Shown: piece after piece, positions 49,968 to 61,436 of the stretch | Layout: each line of letters starts with the position of its first letter | Position numbering within the stretch: the first letter of the stretch is position 1 | Assembly (NCBI GenBank): GCA_018902385.1 | Contig: JABSSW010000044.1 | Coordinates: forward strand, 1-64,000 | Direction: 5' to 3' | DNA from: Physcia stellaris | Lineage: Eukaryota > Ascomycota > Lecanoromycetes > Caliciales > Physciaceae | Length of the DNA: 64,000 bases | Program-made: the position numbers and the translations under genes | Notes under the pieces: generated by a model | What the model was told of the DNA's origin: nothing | What the model saw: the letters and a program-made list of their open reading frames with translations, nothing else | The model's database searches: none

Positions 49968-50632
49968 CTAATCCCCCCTCCGCCCCCTCTTAGTAACCAC
50001 TCCCCACGGATACCGCATGCTCTGCAACTCAACCCCCTGTTCCCTGTTGCCCGGGCCGCCCCCGTCCTGAGGCGTGGTGCCGAAATTCCGTTTCCACCAG
50101 TTATCAACCCTGGTCTGTCGACGCCGACGCCTGTTGATGAGACTCTAGTTAGCGTTTCCATTTGTGGCTTCAACATAAAATCCGATAGAGAATAAAAAAA
50201 TCCAACCCCCTCTCTCCACCCAAAAATAAGAAGAAGAAAAAATATAAAGCAGGGAATCAAACCGGATACCTCCCTCCCCTCCCAAACTCCAAAGAACAAG
50301 CAGCTAAACCCCCAACGCTGGAACCCACACCCCCTCTCTCCCCCAACAAACAAAAAACCCAAAAGAAAGAAAAGAAAAATAAAAAAAACTCACGCCCTCC
50401 TCCCCCTCCGCTCGACCCAGCCCCAAAGACTCCAAATCAGCATCCCAACGATCAGGAAGCCGGCGATGGCGCCCGTGATGATGCCGAACCAGATCGCGAC
50501 GCCGTAGCCGCGGTTGCTGGGGTAGAGGCCTGAGGTTTTGGGGTTGTCTGGTGGTGGTGAGGTTGTAGATGTTGTAGAGGGGGGGGATGGGGAGGGGGAG
50601 GAGAGGGTGGTGCTGAGGTGCGGGAATGACAT
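49968..50632 (-). CDS. Small single-pass membrane protein
   Basis: Exons 50,394-50,632 and 49,968-50,130, intron 263 nt (GTGAGT...CAACAG); 402 nt, 133 residues. The N-terminal ~45 residues are Ser/Thr/Pro-rich (LSSPSPSPPSTTSTTSPPP), followed by a Gly-containing transmembrane helix (GVAIWFGIITGAIAGFLIVG, ~residues 47-70). A strongly basic stop-transfer tail (VERRGRRARRRRQTRVDNWW) and a Gly/Gln-rich end follow. This suggests type I topology with a short glycosylatable outside and a basic cytoplasmic tail; there is no separate signal peptide. Family not recognised. The intron is longer than its neighbours', but both sites are canonical and the frame closes exactly. Confidence 0.6.
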
Positions 50633-51378
50633 TTCTTGGTTGGTTGGCTTTGGTTGGTGTTGGGTCGTGAGGATGAGGATGATGGGTGTGGGTGTGGTTG
50701 ATGAGCTTGGAGCTCTGGAGTTCGATCTGTGGAAAGGGGGGGTTTGGGAGCTGGTATTGTGTTGTGTTAAAGACCAATTTGTGTTGATGTCCAAGACCGA
50801 GGCTGGTGATGTTGCTGGTTTCAGGTTTGGGGACGTGGTGATTCACTTCTTATGTGGGTTTGATGGGATTCGTGTCGACGTTATCATGGAAACTCCAAGG
50901 TCTAGATCGGGTAAGGATTTTGTTGATTGGAGATGATCTGAATGATGATGTGATTGGTTTTCCATCCCCCTTAGATAGGGAAACAGAATTTATGGTCTGT
51001 GTCTATGACAATGCTATTAGGAAGCATAATTGACAGGTCCATTCTAAGATCTGTAATTGAATCCTACCTTCAGGAGAATAAAGAAGTACAACGAAAGAAG
51101 ATATGAGAAATAGAATTCAATATGAAAGACACTGATGACGCTACAAATCGAAAGAAAACATAGCAGATCGATAGTCTGAGATTGTAAACAGGATAGTTGT
51201 GGACATGTTGCCAGCAACTGTGAGAAGCCATGACGATGAATCAGCAGTAGCTGCACGTAGTCAAATTAAGTAAGGATAGCCCTTCCCTTCTCACCTCTCA
51301 ATTTTAACTCAACCATCAGTACCATCGTACACGAAGCCCAAAAAACCATGTCGAAGAGAATAAGAACGACAAGCCCCC
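50633..51378. other. Intergenic
   Basis: About 750 bp. The first part is G-rich on the plus strand opposite a Pro/Thr-type shadow. No gene seen. Confidence 0.55.
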
Positions 51379-51775
51379 TCACTGAGGAACCATCTCCCAC
51401 AGCCTATCAGTCTTATCTAAAACCACCTGTGCTCTCTCCCTCAACCTCGCGCCATATGCCATGAACGCCGCGTACTGCATCACAGCCATCTGATGTCCGG
51501 TTTCAGGACGCATCAACAGCGCGAGATACCGAGGGTGGAATTGGATGGTAGTCCAGAGAGGATCCCAACCTAGGTTCTGGCCGATCATACGTATACCAGC
51601 ATCGTCGTTGTTCTGGAGCGACCAGTCTAGCCAGTCGAGCATCGTGTTCATGTGGATTTCCGCGGCATCGGGCTCTTCCGCGTGCGGCTCGGGGTTTGCT
51701 GGTATGTCTCGTTCATGCTGATTATTGCCTCCGGCAGGGTCGCCTCCAGGTTGATGATTGCGGATACCTCTGCTT
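51379..51775 (-). CDS. Partial gene of unknown function (last exon)
   Basis: The minus frame is open from just inside an acceptor-like AAGCAG near 51,776 to a stop at 51,379. The 5' part is Pro/Asn/Glu-rich (GGDPAGGNNQHERDIPANPE), followed by a helical C-terminus (MNTMLDWLDWSLQNNDDAGI; FHPRYLALLMRPETGHQMAV; ARLRERAQVVLDKTDRLWEM). An in-frame stop lies just upstream of the acceptor, so at least one 5' exon must exist; a GTGAGT donor near 51,806 is a candidate, but I could not extend the frame to a start. Starting at the internal ATG (51,651) would give 90 residues. Not recognised. Confidence 0.45.
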
Positions 51776-54700
51776 CAAGTCAGTCAAGGCTCGTAGTATC
51801 CACTCACGGATTGGCCTTTCAAGGGCTAGAATGGATACGGAGGCATACAAACCTCAAGTTCGCAACAAGGCGAGTAAATAAATTCATGATGTAGCGTATC
51901 AATCTCCCTTTTCTATCAATACTTCTCGTGGCTTTCTGGCGAAAATCTATGATGAATGGAAAGGGAGCGACTTTGGAGTAAGTGTATAGGAGATTTCTCT
52001 GCGTGAGAGCTGCGAAGAGTGAACCGGATGAAGAGTGATTGTGAAATATATAGACCCATTGCCACGAATGTTTGCAGTAACTGCAAACAAGTGCTCTCAA
52101 ACATGATTCGCAGATTGTGTAGGGTGCAGCATCGTTGTTCTGGTAGATCTAACAAATATATCCATGACAAAGTCACTGAAATGATTTTTCATATGAGATG
52201 ATCTCAACATGATAATCCACAGTTCATCATTCGCCGATGGAAGCACTTGTCAGGCAAGCTAGGAATAACCAAGTCTCAATATTGTGTGCTGTTTTTCAAT
52301 TGTCAGTGTCTCTCGTAGATGAGATGATGATCGAGAAAGGGTTTCACAAGATATGAGGGCCGTAGTGACGAAAAATGCCAATCGATCTGTTGAGTTGGGA
52401 GATGGTACAGCCCAACCTACGAGGATATTGTTACTACCAAAAGATGGTTTAGAGCCTCGTCATCGTGCGCTGAATGACCCTGGTAAATTGGAGCGTCGAT
52501 ATCTCCATTTTGTAGCTTTGTATTGGCTCTGCATTGTGGGCTGATACACTCTACCCTCAATTGTTCCGGGACCGGAACGAAAGTTTCTGCTGTTGAATTT
52601 TTGGTCGTTTACAGTTGGCTGGCGGTGAGCATACAGTACTAGAACCCATCTTACTGTTCCACAGCAGGGACAACCGCTGATAAGGTAATGGCAACTGCTG
52701 GGGTTTCAGAGAACCACGTGATACGAATATATTCTTCTGGGAGTATTCTTTTGCCCCAGATATGATACCCAAGACTCTATGGGGGAAAGCTGGAATCTCT
52801 TTATGGTTTCCTCACGGTCAATTGATACCTTACTTCTTTTCTCGACTCACACTAACTTTACTTGACTGTTCGTCTATACAGAATGACTTTAAAGACCTTT
52901 CCCAGTCCATTAGCTGCTTGCTTAGAGAACGTGACCTAGCATAATCATCAACGTTAAGACAAGGCTTTTTGGGCTTATGTACCATGCACCTGTCAAAACC
53001 GTAAATTGCTGTTAGCTGTCGGTGTGTCGTGAATCCATTGGACATGGGCTGGTCTGGGGAGAAGCGGAATGCGCATATACGGCTTTGAACTGCGAAGCCG
53101 GCATCCTGTTGCTATGGAGGGTGACTATCGAGCCCGACAGTCACCGCTCGATGAAAGATAGGAGACGCGCCTATGCAGTTTCTGAAAGTATATATGCACT
53201 AAGGCACTGCTTATAAAGTTCGATGTAGAGACTGCAGCGTTTCTTGGGTAGAGGTGGACGTGGCTCACGGAGAGTAGATTATTTGGAGGGCATATATGAT
53301 TTGAAACAGGGAGTGCCGACGATAGGAAGAGAACACACTGACAGATGCTGATGAACGCCAGTCGCGAATGAGTGCAATTGGCGAGAGTGAGGCGGAGGAT
53401 GATCGACGCTGCATGCAGCTGCTTTCGGAAATGGCAAGAGAAGGCGAAAAAAGACTAACGGCAAGCCGCCAAACCGTCTCAAGCGAGTGCAGCCAGAAGT
53501 GCCAGACCAAGCAAAAAGACCTCCGACGGAGCCCGCCATCATACTAGCGCCGATCCCCCATGTGGCTACTCGCCCCAGCCGTGCCCAGCTCTTTGGTAGC
53601 GACAGTCGTAGTGGATGGCACGAGCACGCACATACAGCCTGCAACCACCTGCACCTGTATCCGAGAGAATAGAGTTCTTCGAAGGCTTGCATATGTGTTC
53701 GCCGCCTGCACATTGATCCCAATCATTGACTTTGAATGTCATCCTTGTCGCGAAGAGCCTGAACGCTCTGTCGCTGATTCGATCAAGCCCAGATTGAAGG
53801 GGAAAAGCCATATTGACCCAACAACGCTACCACAACCCAACGGTTCTAGGTCAACGAGTGATATTATCGAACAGCCTAAGGTAGAGTAGGTGGATACTGC
53901 AACCCTTCTCGGCCGGTAGGAGAGGCATATGATCAGCGCATGTCAAGCGATCACGATCACGATCCAGGCGAGAACCGACCTGCCGGGGCTGCTGCTTGGT
54001 TTGAAGCCTATCATTGTTGCAAATCAGGGTCCTGTCTTAAGTTGCATAGCGTGTTTCCTTTCATCGTGTGCGCATCTGTAATCGGGATCCTTTCAAATCC
54101 ATCATCAATTGCCGGCTCGCGCGGAGCATGACTGTATGACAAACGACACTCTGCCTTTATGCATTGTTCTCGTCTTTCCCTCTGCGGATTAGCCCATGTT
54201 CCACAGGGATCGACTCAAGAATATAAAGTCAATTACCACCGCTCAATATAGACTTCAAATCAGGTACTGGGATCTACACGACCCCAGTCTGACAGGATTC
54301 TTTCGCCCCTCATGCATCAATTAATATCAGGTTGACATTGATGTCGTCTCGGTAGCGAGGTTTCTTTGGTGAACAGAACATACCCTTCATCCTTGGGATT
54401 CACTTCTGAAAGTCCAGCAGCATGCTATGTCTCGAGCAAAGTCTTGTGGAGGCGCAGTTGAGTCATGTCTTCACCCGACCCGGCTCAGAGCTTGAGGGTA
54501 CCAATATGAACTAAATAAGCGTTGAGACGGACACTCACTTTAGCCCGCTTTTGTGTGGCTTTCTTCCTATTGGCCATTAATCGCCAGGTTCTCCGCATGC
54601 TCCATGATCCTGGGAAACCTGGGGCCCGAACGGTCAGACATATGGCATATGGAGCCTATTTGATACCTCCTCCCCTCCTCATCACTGGAAGTAATTCTCC

Positions 54701-54796
54701 GATCTTCCTGGTCTCATGTGGAACCATTTCTTCACCAAGCCCACACTTTCGTCCTGTCCCAGAAACGAAGCCATACTATTCACAAGAGGGTAGCAA
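51776..54796. other. Gene-poor 3-kb stretch
   Basis: I see no gene I can support. Several 60-150 codon frames overlap on opposite strands around 53.26-53.89 kb, without domains, signal sequences or splice structure. Base composition is ordinary and there is no sign of the CpY depletion found left of 35 kb. Confidence 0.5.
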
Positions 54797-54797
54797 C

Positions 54798-55589
54798 ATG
54801 ATATTCGAACCTCAAACTATGCTTTCCAAGGGCACCTACGAGAAAGCTACCCAAAGACCGGCACTTATACAGTCATCCTCAAGTCCAATCTCACCAATGA
54901 GTCCAGAATCAGACGTGCACTATCCACTGCGAAAGCGTTCAAGAGTGGTGGCCGATGTTGATAGTGATAACTCAGGCACCAGGCAGCGCAAGAAACGTCG
55001 TCTGCGGCGTGACCTGACCACATCTAGGCTTAGCAGGCCATATGCAACACCACCAACCCACATCATCAGTCGGAATGCTGTGAAGCTTGGTGTATGGACC
55101 GGTCGCAGGTACATTGGACGGAATGTTTATCGAAAGGCCGCCATCTTGAATTCGATACGGAGGGACAGAGGAAACGCTTTTGCCGAAGAGCGACTTGAGT
55201 CTCCCAAAGCAGTGCCCCTAAGAGCGATACATGAGCTTGTGGACCCAGATATAGACGCAATTGAGAAAACATTGTGCCCAGGCATCACCACCAGCAAGCT
55301 TCCTTCCGAGCAAGAGACCGGCGTGCTCCATCCTGCAGCATCTTCAGCAGCAACGAATTACGACATATTCGACGACGAAGATAGCGATCCAGACGAAGAC
55401 GGGATACATGTTAATAATCTTGAAGAATCAGATTCTGAGGAAGATGGATCAGGGTCTGAGGACGATGAATCAGACCAGCTGTTCCCACTCAGTTATATCT
55501 CAATTAAGCACACTGATGACCCCTCAGCTAAAGAGGATGGCACGTTGGACCTTACTTGCCAACAGGGCCGCTCGTTGATGGGCGGATAA
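54798..55589 (+). CDS. Probable nuclear protein with basic and acidic regions, unknown function
   Basis: From the ATG at 54,798 the product has 263 residues. Order: a Ser/Pro-rich N-terminus; a bipartite basic region (PLRKRSRVVAD...QRKKRRLRRDL); a conserved-looking core (TTSRLSRPYATPPTHIISRN, then GRNVYRKAAILNSIRRD); and an acidic C-terminal third (DDEDSDPDEDGIH, EESDSEEDGSGSEDDESD). The basic tracts suggest nuclear import and the acidic tail a histone- or chromatin-handling or pre-ribosomal role; this is inference. I have seen similar cores in uncharacterised fungal proteins. The frame is open upstream to 54,522, with other ATGs at 54,597 and 54,639, but that part is hydrophobic and unlike the rest, so it is probably leader or contains an intron. 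Confidence 0.55.
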   Translation: MIFEPQTMLSKGTYEKATQRPALIQSSSSPISPMSPESDVHYPLRKRSRVVADVDSDNSGTRQRKKRRLRRDLTTSRLSRPYATPPTHIISRNAVKLGVWTGRRYIGRNVYRKAAILNSIRRDRGNAFAEERLESPKAVPLRAIHELVDPDIDAIEKTLCPGITTSKLPSEQETGVLHPAASSAATNYDIFDDEDSDPDEDGIHVNNLEESDSEEDGSGSEDDESDQLFPLSYISIKHTDDPSAKEDGTLDLTCQQGRSLMGG

Positions 55590-55763
55590 AAAGACAATGT
55601 CCTGTGTTTGGTCGGTGATCTCGTCAACGGAGTTACATGTGGAAGAGCAGCAATCACTTTGATTGGATTTTAGCGAGGTCGTTGTTGCATTGCCGATGGA
55701 ATGAATAAATGAGATACCCCTATGGACTTTACTGCTGTAAATCTCCATCAAACACAGTTCTCT

Positions 55764-56399
55764 TCAGCTGGATATCCGAGCCCGGTCAGCTGCAATTTGA
55801 CACATGGCCTGCCACAACTGTCAAAGAGCGCATGCTTCATGGTATACTCGTGCCTCTTACCTTGATAGCCTCTAAGCGTTCAAGATGAGCATCACCTCGC
55901 TCGATACGCTGTGTCATATCTTGTTTGATAACGTTTCGCGCTCTGCCATTGACAAAGACCCTATGACATGATTGAGTGATTTTCTGGTGGCAACTTTCTC
56001 TGAAAGACTGGCGCACACGTATCTCAACCCTGGAAACTTCTTCTCGTAAAGGGCATTCAACTCAGACAAGCTCATGCCGTCATCCCCACTCTCCGCATGC
56101 AAGTGTGACTGTTCAATGCTGCTTTGAACGCTCTCGGCAGTGTCGCCAAGTCGTGGATGGGCTGCAAGTATGCTGTCAAGCCATTTAGAATCAGAGGTAG
56201 ATGTTGATTCTGCTAGGTCTGTGAGCTGAACACCGATGCTGTTGATCAGCTCATCATAGTTCTGGAAGCTTTTGTCACCGAGAAGCTCTACTGAGAGCGT
56301 GTGGAGTGGCACACAAGGCTCAAAGAGACGATCAAGGATGGCAGCCCGCTCATCCGCGGTGAGCGATGGAACAGTTGAAATAGACGGTAGCGTATCCAT
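55764..56399 (-). CDS. OHCU decarboxylase (uric acid breakdown)
   Basis: 2-oxo-4-hydroxy-4-carboxy-5-ureidoimidazoline decarboxylase, the last step from urate to S-allantoin, usually peroxisomal or cytosolic. Exons 56,017-56,399; 55,861-55,960; 55,764-55,808 (introns 56 and 52 nt, canonical) give 528 nt, 175 residues, normal length. Family marks: LDRLFEPCVPLHTLS, SFQNYDELINSIGVQL, then LDSILAAHPRLGD with the HPRLG active-site motif, and FPGLRYV|VFVNGRARNVI, where the intron splits the conserved strand. The end is LEAIK|AMCQIAADRARI. I see no clear C-terminal peroxisome signal (ends ISS). It is divergent from the ADF-H/PH gene. Confidence 0.88.
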
Positions 56400-56897
56400 A
56401 TCGTTCAATGAGTAAAGTAATATCTTGTATATCACCTTCCTCGCTGTATCATAAGATATGATGTAGGTAGCTCGGACAGAATGCACGCTATGGGCGCGTA
56501 TGTGATGTGCAAAGAAGCGACAGGTCGTGAGGGGTCAGACTTGCCGTGATGTTTCATCAGGGTCCGCGTAGGAACTTTTGAGCAGCATATGATAATTTTA
56601 GTCCGAGTGGCCCACGGATTGCTTCTTCAGGAGCGGCACAATCAGATAACAACATATCCTTCTCGAATGCAGCTTTCTGCTCTCTGAGCACTCAGTCGGA
56701 TGCCGAGAGAAATGTCAAGCTCTGCCCAGGATCCGAAGCTAGAACTAATTATCTAACCGCGTTCATCAAAACGCGCTTTGCCCCTGAACCTACATAGTAT
56801 TTTTTTATAGTTTCGAGGTTCAATAGGCGACAGCATCTCGATCGAAGAGGCACAGCTCCACAACGCCTGGTGAAGGAGGATTTCATGCCGGCAAGCT
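56400..56897. promoter_or_regulatory. Divergent promoter region
   Basis: 498 bp between the OHCU decarboxylase start (-) and the ADF-H/PH gene start (+). No specific site identified. Confidence 0.4.
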
Positions 56898-59800
56898 ATG
56901 TCACTCAATGGCCTGGACGCCACAGATGTCAACGAGGCCTATCTCGCTGCTCTGGGCGAGGGCGGAGGGTGGTAAGACATGGCTCATCTGAGATTACCAA
57001 CTTTGCTGATTCTATAGGTTTCTGCTTCAATATACCAGCCGTGCCGAGGTAGGCTTGCTGAAGAAGGGTAGCGGAGGTCTCCAAGAGGTGAAGGACACAG
57101 TGGTCCAGTACATTGAGCAATCGCCCCTCTATGGTTTTGTACAGTACCGCAGGAGGAAGGTGCTACTCAAGTATGTACCAGAGGGAACCTCAAGACTTCT
57201 CCAGGGTAGGGACCATTCCGATCGGAGCAAAACGAATCAGGCATGCTGATCAGGATGGAACAGCTCGTCTAGCTGTGCACTTCCAGTCTGTCACAGAGAA
57301 GTTTTCACCTCACGATACTATTTTCTCCTTTACCGCCGCTTCTGAATTAGTTGACCCCGCCCTCTCTGCTGCCTGTTCACTACATACTGCGCCGGCCTCG
57401 ATTAAGTCTTCCACCTCCTTACGACAGAAAGGTTTAGCAGGGATCACAGAAGATGCAGGCGAGAATCAGACAATCGTGTCGCCAGATGCTAGCACGGAAC
57501 AAGGAGCCGCAAAAATTTCGGGTGTTAAAGAAAGTTCTACGGGCCTTGATGGACGGGAAGGTACTCCTTCTCCACCTGTTGAACAAAGATCATCGCCAGC
57601 GCCATCGTCTAAAACGGTCTGGAATACGGACAAAGCTTTACCGCCAACTCCAGATTCTCCCAATGAGGATGAACGACCCAAGAGAAGTGTTGATCATGAT
57701 GAATTCCTAATGAGGTCTAGTTTTGAAGGGCGTCACTCATCCCAGTCAGCACGACCAACAACCAGAGAAGGTTACAACTCTTACGAATACAAGCCAAAGG
57801 TGAAGCTGGGCCCGCGTCCTTCGCTCGACTCAAACGGCGGGGTTTTTAGTTCAGATCCAGCATCTCGAACGTATGATCCACGGCCAGTTGCGACGCTCCC
57901 AGCCAGTGTTCGCCTGCCTTCACGCAAGGTCGTGCCACCCAAGCCTATCCCTCCACCAAAACAGACGCCACCTGCCCTGTCGCAAAGTGCAGGCTCACAA
58001 TCTACTGTGATGCATACTGTTACTTCGGGTAGCGGCTCAGTAATTTCTAATGGTACTGTGGTCCCTCAAAGACACACTTCAAAGCTTATAAACACAATGC
58101 CAATACGCTCAGCTGGCACAGAATCAAAGATGCCTGCAATGACGCCAGAGAAGAAGAGGTTAATGAAAGCTTTGGAACTTCGTCAAAAGCAACTAGCAGC
58201 ACAGAAGAGAGATCCACGTCCTGAATCGGAAGGTATACCTATTCAAGTGGAGCAAATGACGGCCTCCAAGCCCCACCAAGATGATGAATTAATACGATAT
58301 CCAGTAGAAGCTGCAGAGGCTCTCGAGGATCCGATAGCCTTCCAAACTGTGCTGATTGACAACGACTTGGGTGTGGTTCATATAGGGAATGGACATGTTG
58401 CGCAGCGTAACTCGGCCAAATTGGATATATCGCCCATTTCTGCCCCAGAAGCCTCTGATGGGCCGTCTACGCAAGCGTCCTCCGTATCGGAGGATGGATC
58501 CCTCTGCAATGAGAAGCAAGCGAATCACCAGACAGAGCCGAGGCTGGAGGGTCCTGGCGCGACCGATGAGGATCCATTGTCGCAGGGATTGGATAATGCA
58601 GATGATGATTTCACAAAAGCTCTCACTCAAATGCAAGGTGATTGTGGTCCAGGGCGGAAGGAACTTGATGCCGCTACAGAGCCCCAAAGTGATCCTACAG
58701 CTCAGCACGAAGACGTGCCTCATCCTCAAGAGCGTGCATCTGCTCAGGAAGACCCGGGTCCAAGCAACCACGACGCCAAGCGCGAAGGCCTGACCTTAAC
58801 ACCAAAGGCCGGATTTCTCATTGAAGACCTAGGCAACAGTTTTGATAACTCCCCGTCTGGTCAACGAGCCGTAGGGATGCTTCCGTCCGTAATCTTGGAA
58901 AGTGCGGACGGGAAAGCTGATGATCCATCTCCAGAAAATCAGCACGCTTCATCGAGGCAAACGAACGAAGAAAAAGACTCGATAAACCCACATGAAGTGC
59001 CACTGCCCCCAATTACTGAAGATGAAGAAATTCGATTGAGCCCGGAGCGAGCATCAACGACCGGTTGCGAGGCCTCCACTGAGCGTGGCACCCAACATTC
59101 TCCTCCAACAGGGAGTCACCATAGAGAAGAAGACGATCAACTTATACAAGCGGAAGCGTCAGCTGAGACAAGACCTTTGTCGTTGGACACCGCTGGCAAT
59201 AGGCATGGCGTCCGGCAGAACAGGAGACATGGCCTTGTAGAACCGGTGCGAAGGATATCGAGTGGGGAGAACTCGGACGACCAATACCTTTCAGACGATT
59301 CTTTTATGGAAGAGCTCAAAAGTGCCACTGTACAAGAAGCTAAGCCGGTTTCTGTCTCTAAATCTCCTATCACGCCTGTGTTCCCTCGCTCGGAATTATC
59401 AGAAAGTAAGGCCCCTCGAAGCGTCTCCACTCCATTACAAACGGACATCACCAAGAACATCGAAGTCAATGCTGAATCATCTACACACCTATCTCCTCGA
59501 TCCGTTTCACTTTCCAAGACTCGATCGGTCAGCCCCTCAAACGATTCACCTCCAATGCTAGGCAAAGTCGGAGTCTCGTCAGGAATATCGCAACGTATCA
59601 AAGCTCTCGAGAAACTGCAAAGCAGACCCACAAGTCCCTCATCTCAGCTATCTTCTCCCGCCGCCGCAACGTCTCCTTTTGCTACTCTAGGGTCTCGCAA
59701 GTCATCTCTTCGGAGCCATCCAGGTACCTCTGACCGTCCAAATACTCGCCAAGCTTTGTTATTGCCAACACCGATAACATGTCCCACCACTAATTTTGAA

Positions 59801-60765
59801 GTCGCACACCCTAAACCCTATAATCAGTTTGTCAGTGTCAAGGTAGCTAGTAAGCCAGGCAAGTCACGACCAGAGTCTATCTCAGTGACCGCAAGGATAG
59901 TCAGGGATGAGCGGAATCAGACTCCCGAAGTACCTCGCGATGCATCGCAGCCTCGCGTCATGGACCTCCACCATAGTCCCCTGAAAGTAGAGCATAAGCC
60001 CGCCGCGGATGTCAAGTCTTCGTCTTCCAAAAAACCTACAATGAAACGTCACTCCACGGCTCCTTCTGTCTCTTCAAATAGTACTGATCATAGAAGTGAG
60101 CCAGTGACAAGCTCAAAACGCGAATCATTGGCTAGCGCGTCAAATGGCAGTCGACGAGGTAGTGACACCGAATTACCACGCTCAGTAAGCGAGCTATCAC
60201 TGAGCGGCATCAACTGTGGAGATGGAGTGAAAGAAGAGAAGAAGGAGTCTAGAAAAAGTCGATTGCTAAAACGGATGTCAAACAGCATGGCCGCCTCTCG
60301 TCGCAGTATTGCGACCGCTTTGAGTCCACCTCCTGTACGGGAAGAGTCCATTGCGGAGCAAAACGAGCCTATGCACGAGATGCCTTCCGCCACGGTTGAG
60401 ATTGGTGATGTCAATATACAATTTCCGGACACGTTGGTAAGTTTATTGCATTCAGTCATAGACCTTCTGCTAATCTCCTCAAAAAGCTCTGGAAACGCCG
60501 GTATATGGCCATCGACGCTCAAGGGACCTTGGTCTTATCTCCCTCGAAAGCTGACAGTAATTCTCGAGTGGTCACCAAACGATTCTCTCTCACCGAGTTC
60601 TTCCCCCCCTATATACCGGACCAAGATCGTCAGGAAATGCCCAACAGTGTGAATCTCGATTTCAGAGATGGCAGCACACTTCAATGCGCCTGTGAAAACT
60701 TGGCCGGTCAAGCACAGGTTCTTGGAGTCCTAACGCAAGCACACCATCTTTCTCACAGCAAGTAA
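56898..60765 (+). CDS. ADF-H plus PH domain protein with a long disordered linker
   Basis: Exons 56,898-56,971; 57,018-57,205; 57,264-60,436; 60,487-60,765, total 3,714 nt, 1,237 residues. The N-terminus (MSLNGLDATDVNEAYLAALG, then GGWFLLQYTSRAEVGLL, QSPLYGFVQYRRRKVLLKYV, PEGTSRLLQARLAVHFQSV) is an actin-depolymerising-factor homology fold of the drebrin/coactosin kind (~1-125). About 950 residues of Ser/Pro/Glu-rich disordered sequence follow, with PxxP stretches (RKVVPPKPIPPPKQTPPALS) fit to bind SH3 domains. Near the C-terminus, FPDTLLWKRRYMAIDAQGTL through DGSTLQCACENLAGQAQVLG is a PH domain (~1,140-1,230). Likely a cortical actin/membrane adaptor, in the manner of Abp1/Aim21-type patch proteins. 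The end is uncertain: GTAATT at 60,762 could be a donor to an exon 60,814-60,955 (PSSVMFVLPEGSLKYDGTIV) instead of the stop at 60,763. Confidence 0.82.
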
Positions 60766-60813
60766 TTATGATACAAAGCCAGCGAATTTGCATGATACCC
60801 TTATTTCTTACAG

Positions 60814-61327
60814 ATTGGCTTTACCATCTTCGGTAATGTTTGTACTTCCAGAGGGAAGCTTAAAATATGACGGTACGATTGTACGGGAATACTGGCAATG
60901 TGGAGCTCTCCAGTTCGACCTCCACATCCAGGAGGACTTGGACATGGGTCGCTGACCAAGTATATGCCAGGATATCGTCTGTGAGGAGGTGGATATACAT
61001 TGTAAATAAAACATTTCGTCGTGAATATCCCCGACGAGCGATCAGCAGCGGGTGAGAAGTGCTGCGATTGAAAGCACAGCTCTTTGCAGAGTACATATTG
61101 TATAATTGCCTCTTCTTCTCATTTTCAACTCGAATCTCGATCCTGACAGCTATCTGGGACTTGCACAATACTATCCTATCAAACCAATCCTTGCTGCATA
61201 CCTCGATCAACTCAAAGGCTTGCGGCATGTGCAAATCATCACAGCCGCGCGAGATTGTATTTCAGTAGTCTTTGACTGCAATACAAATGTAGGGAGTACG
61301 AGTAGATTGCTCTCGGGGCTCGTCTAA
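60814..61327 (+). other. Unresolved coding-like sequence after the ADF-H/PH gene
   Basis: Several protein-like open segments follow each other: 60,814-60,955 in phase with a possible donor at 60,762, 60,867-61,055 in another frame, and 61,151-61,327 (YLGLAQYYPIKPILAAYLDQ, ending at a stop). The last two could be joined by a GTGAGA donor near 61,050 and a CTGACAG acceptor near 61,150. I could not decide whether these are extra 3' exons or a small separate gene, and I do not recognise the product. Confidence 0.3.
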
Positions 61328-61436
61328 CGCTGGCAGCCCTAGGGGTTGAAGCGAAGATATGTACTCGTATCTCCGACGGTCTTGACCGCAATCCTACATG
61401 TAATTGCTCACTCAGTTCAAAATCATTTCGAAGTCA

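Noticed and set aside
53560-53889. 109-codon ORF with a hydrophobic start and several Cys (possible secreted protein)
   Set aside because: Opposite-strand frames of similar length overlap it, no clear signal peptide cleavage pattern is seen, and it has no neighbours to support it.
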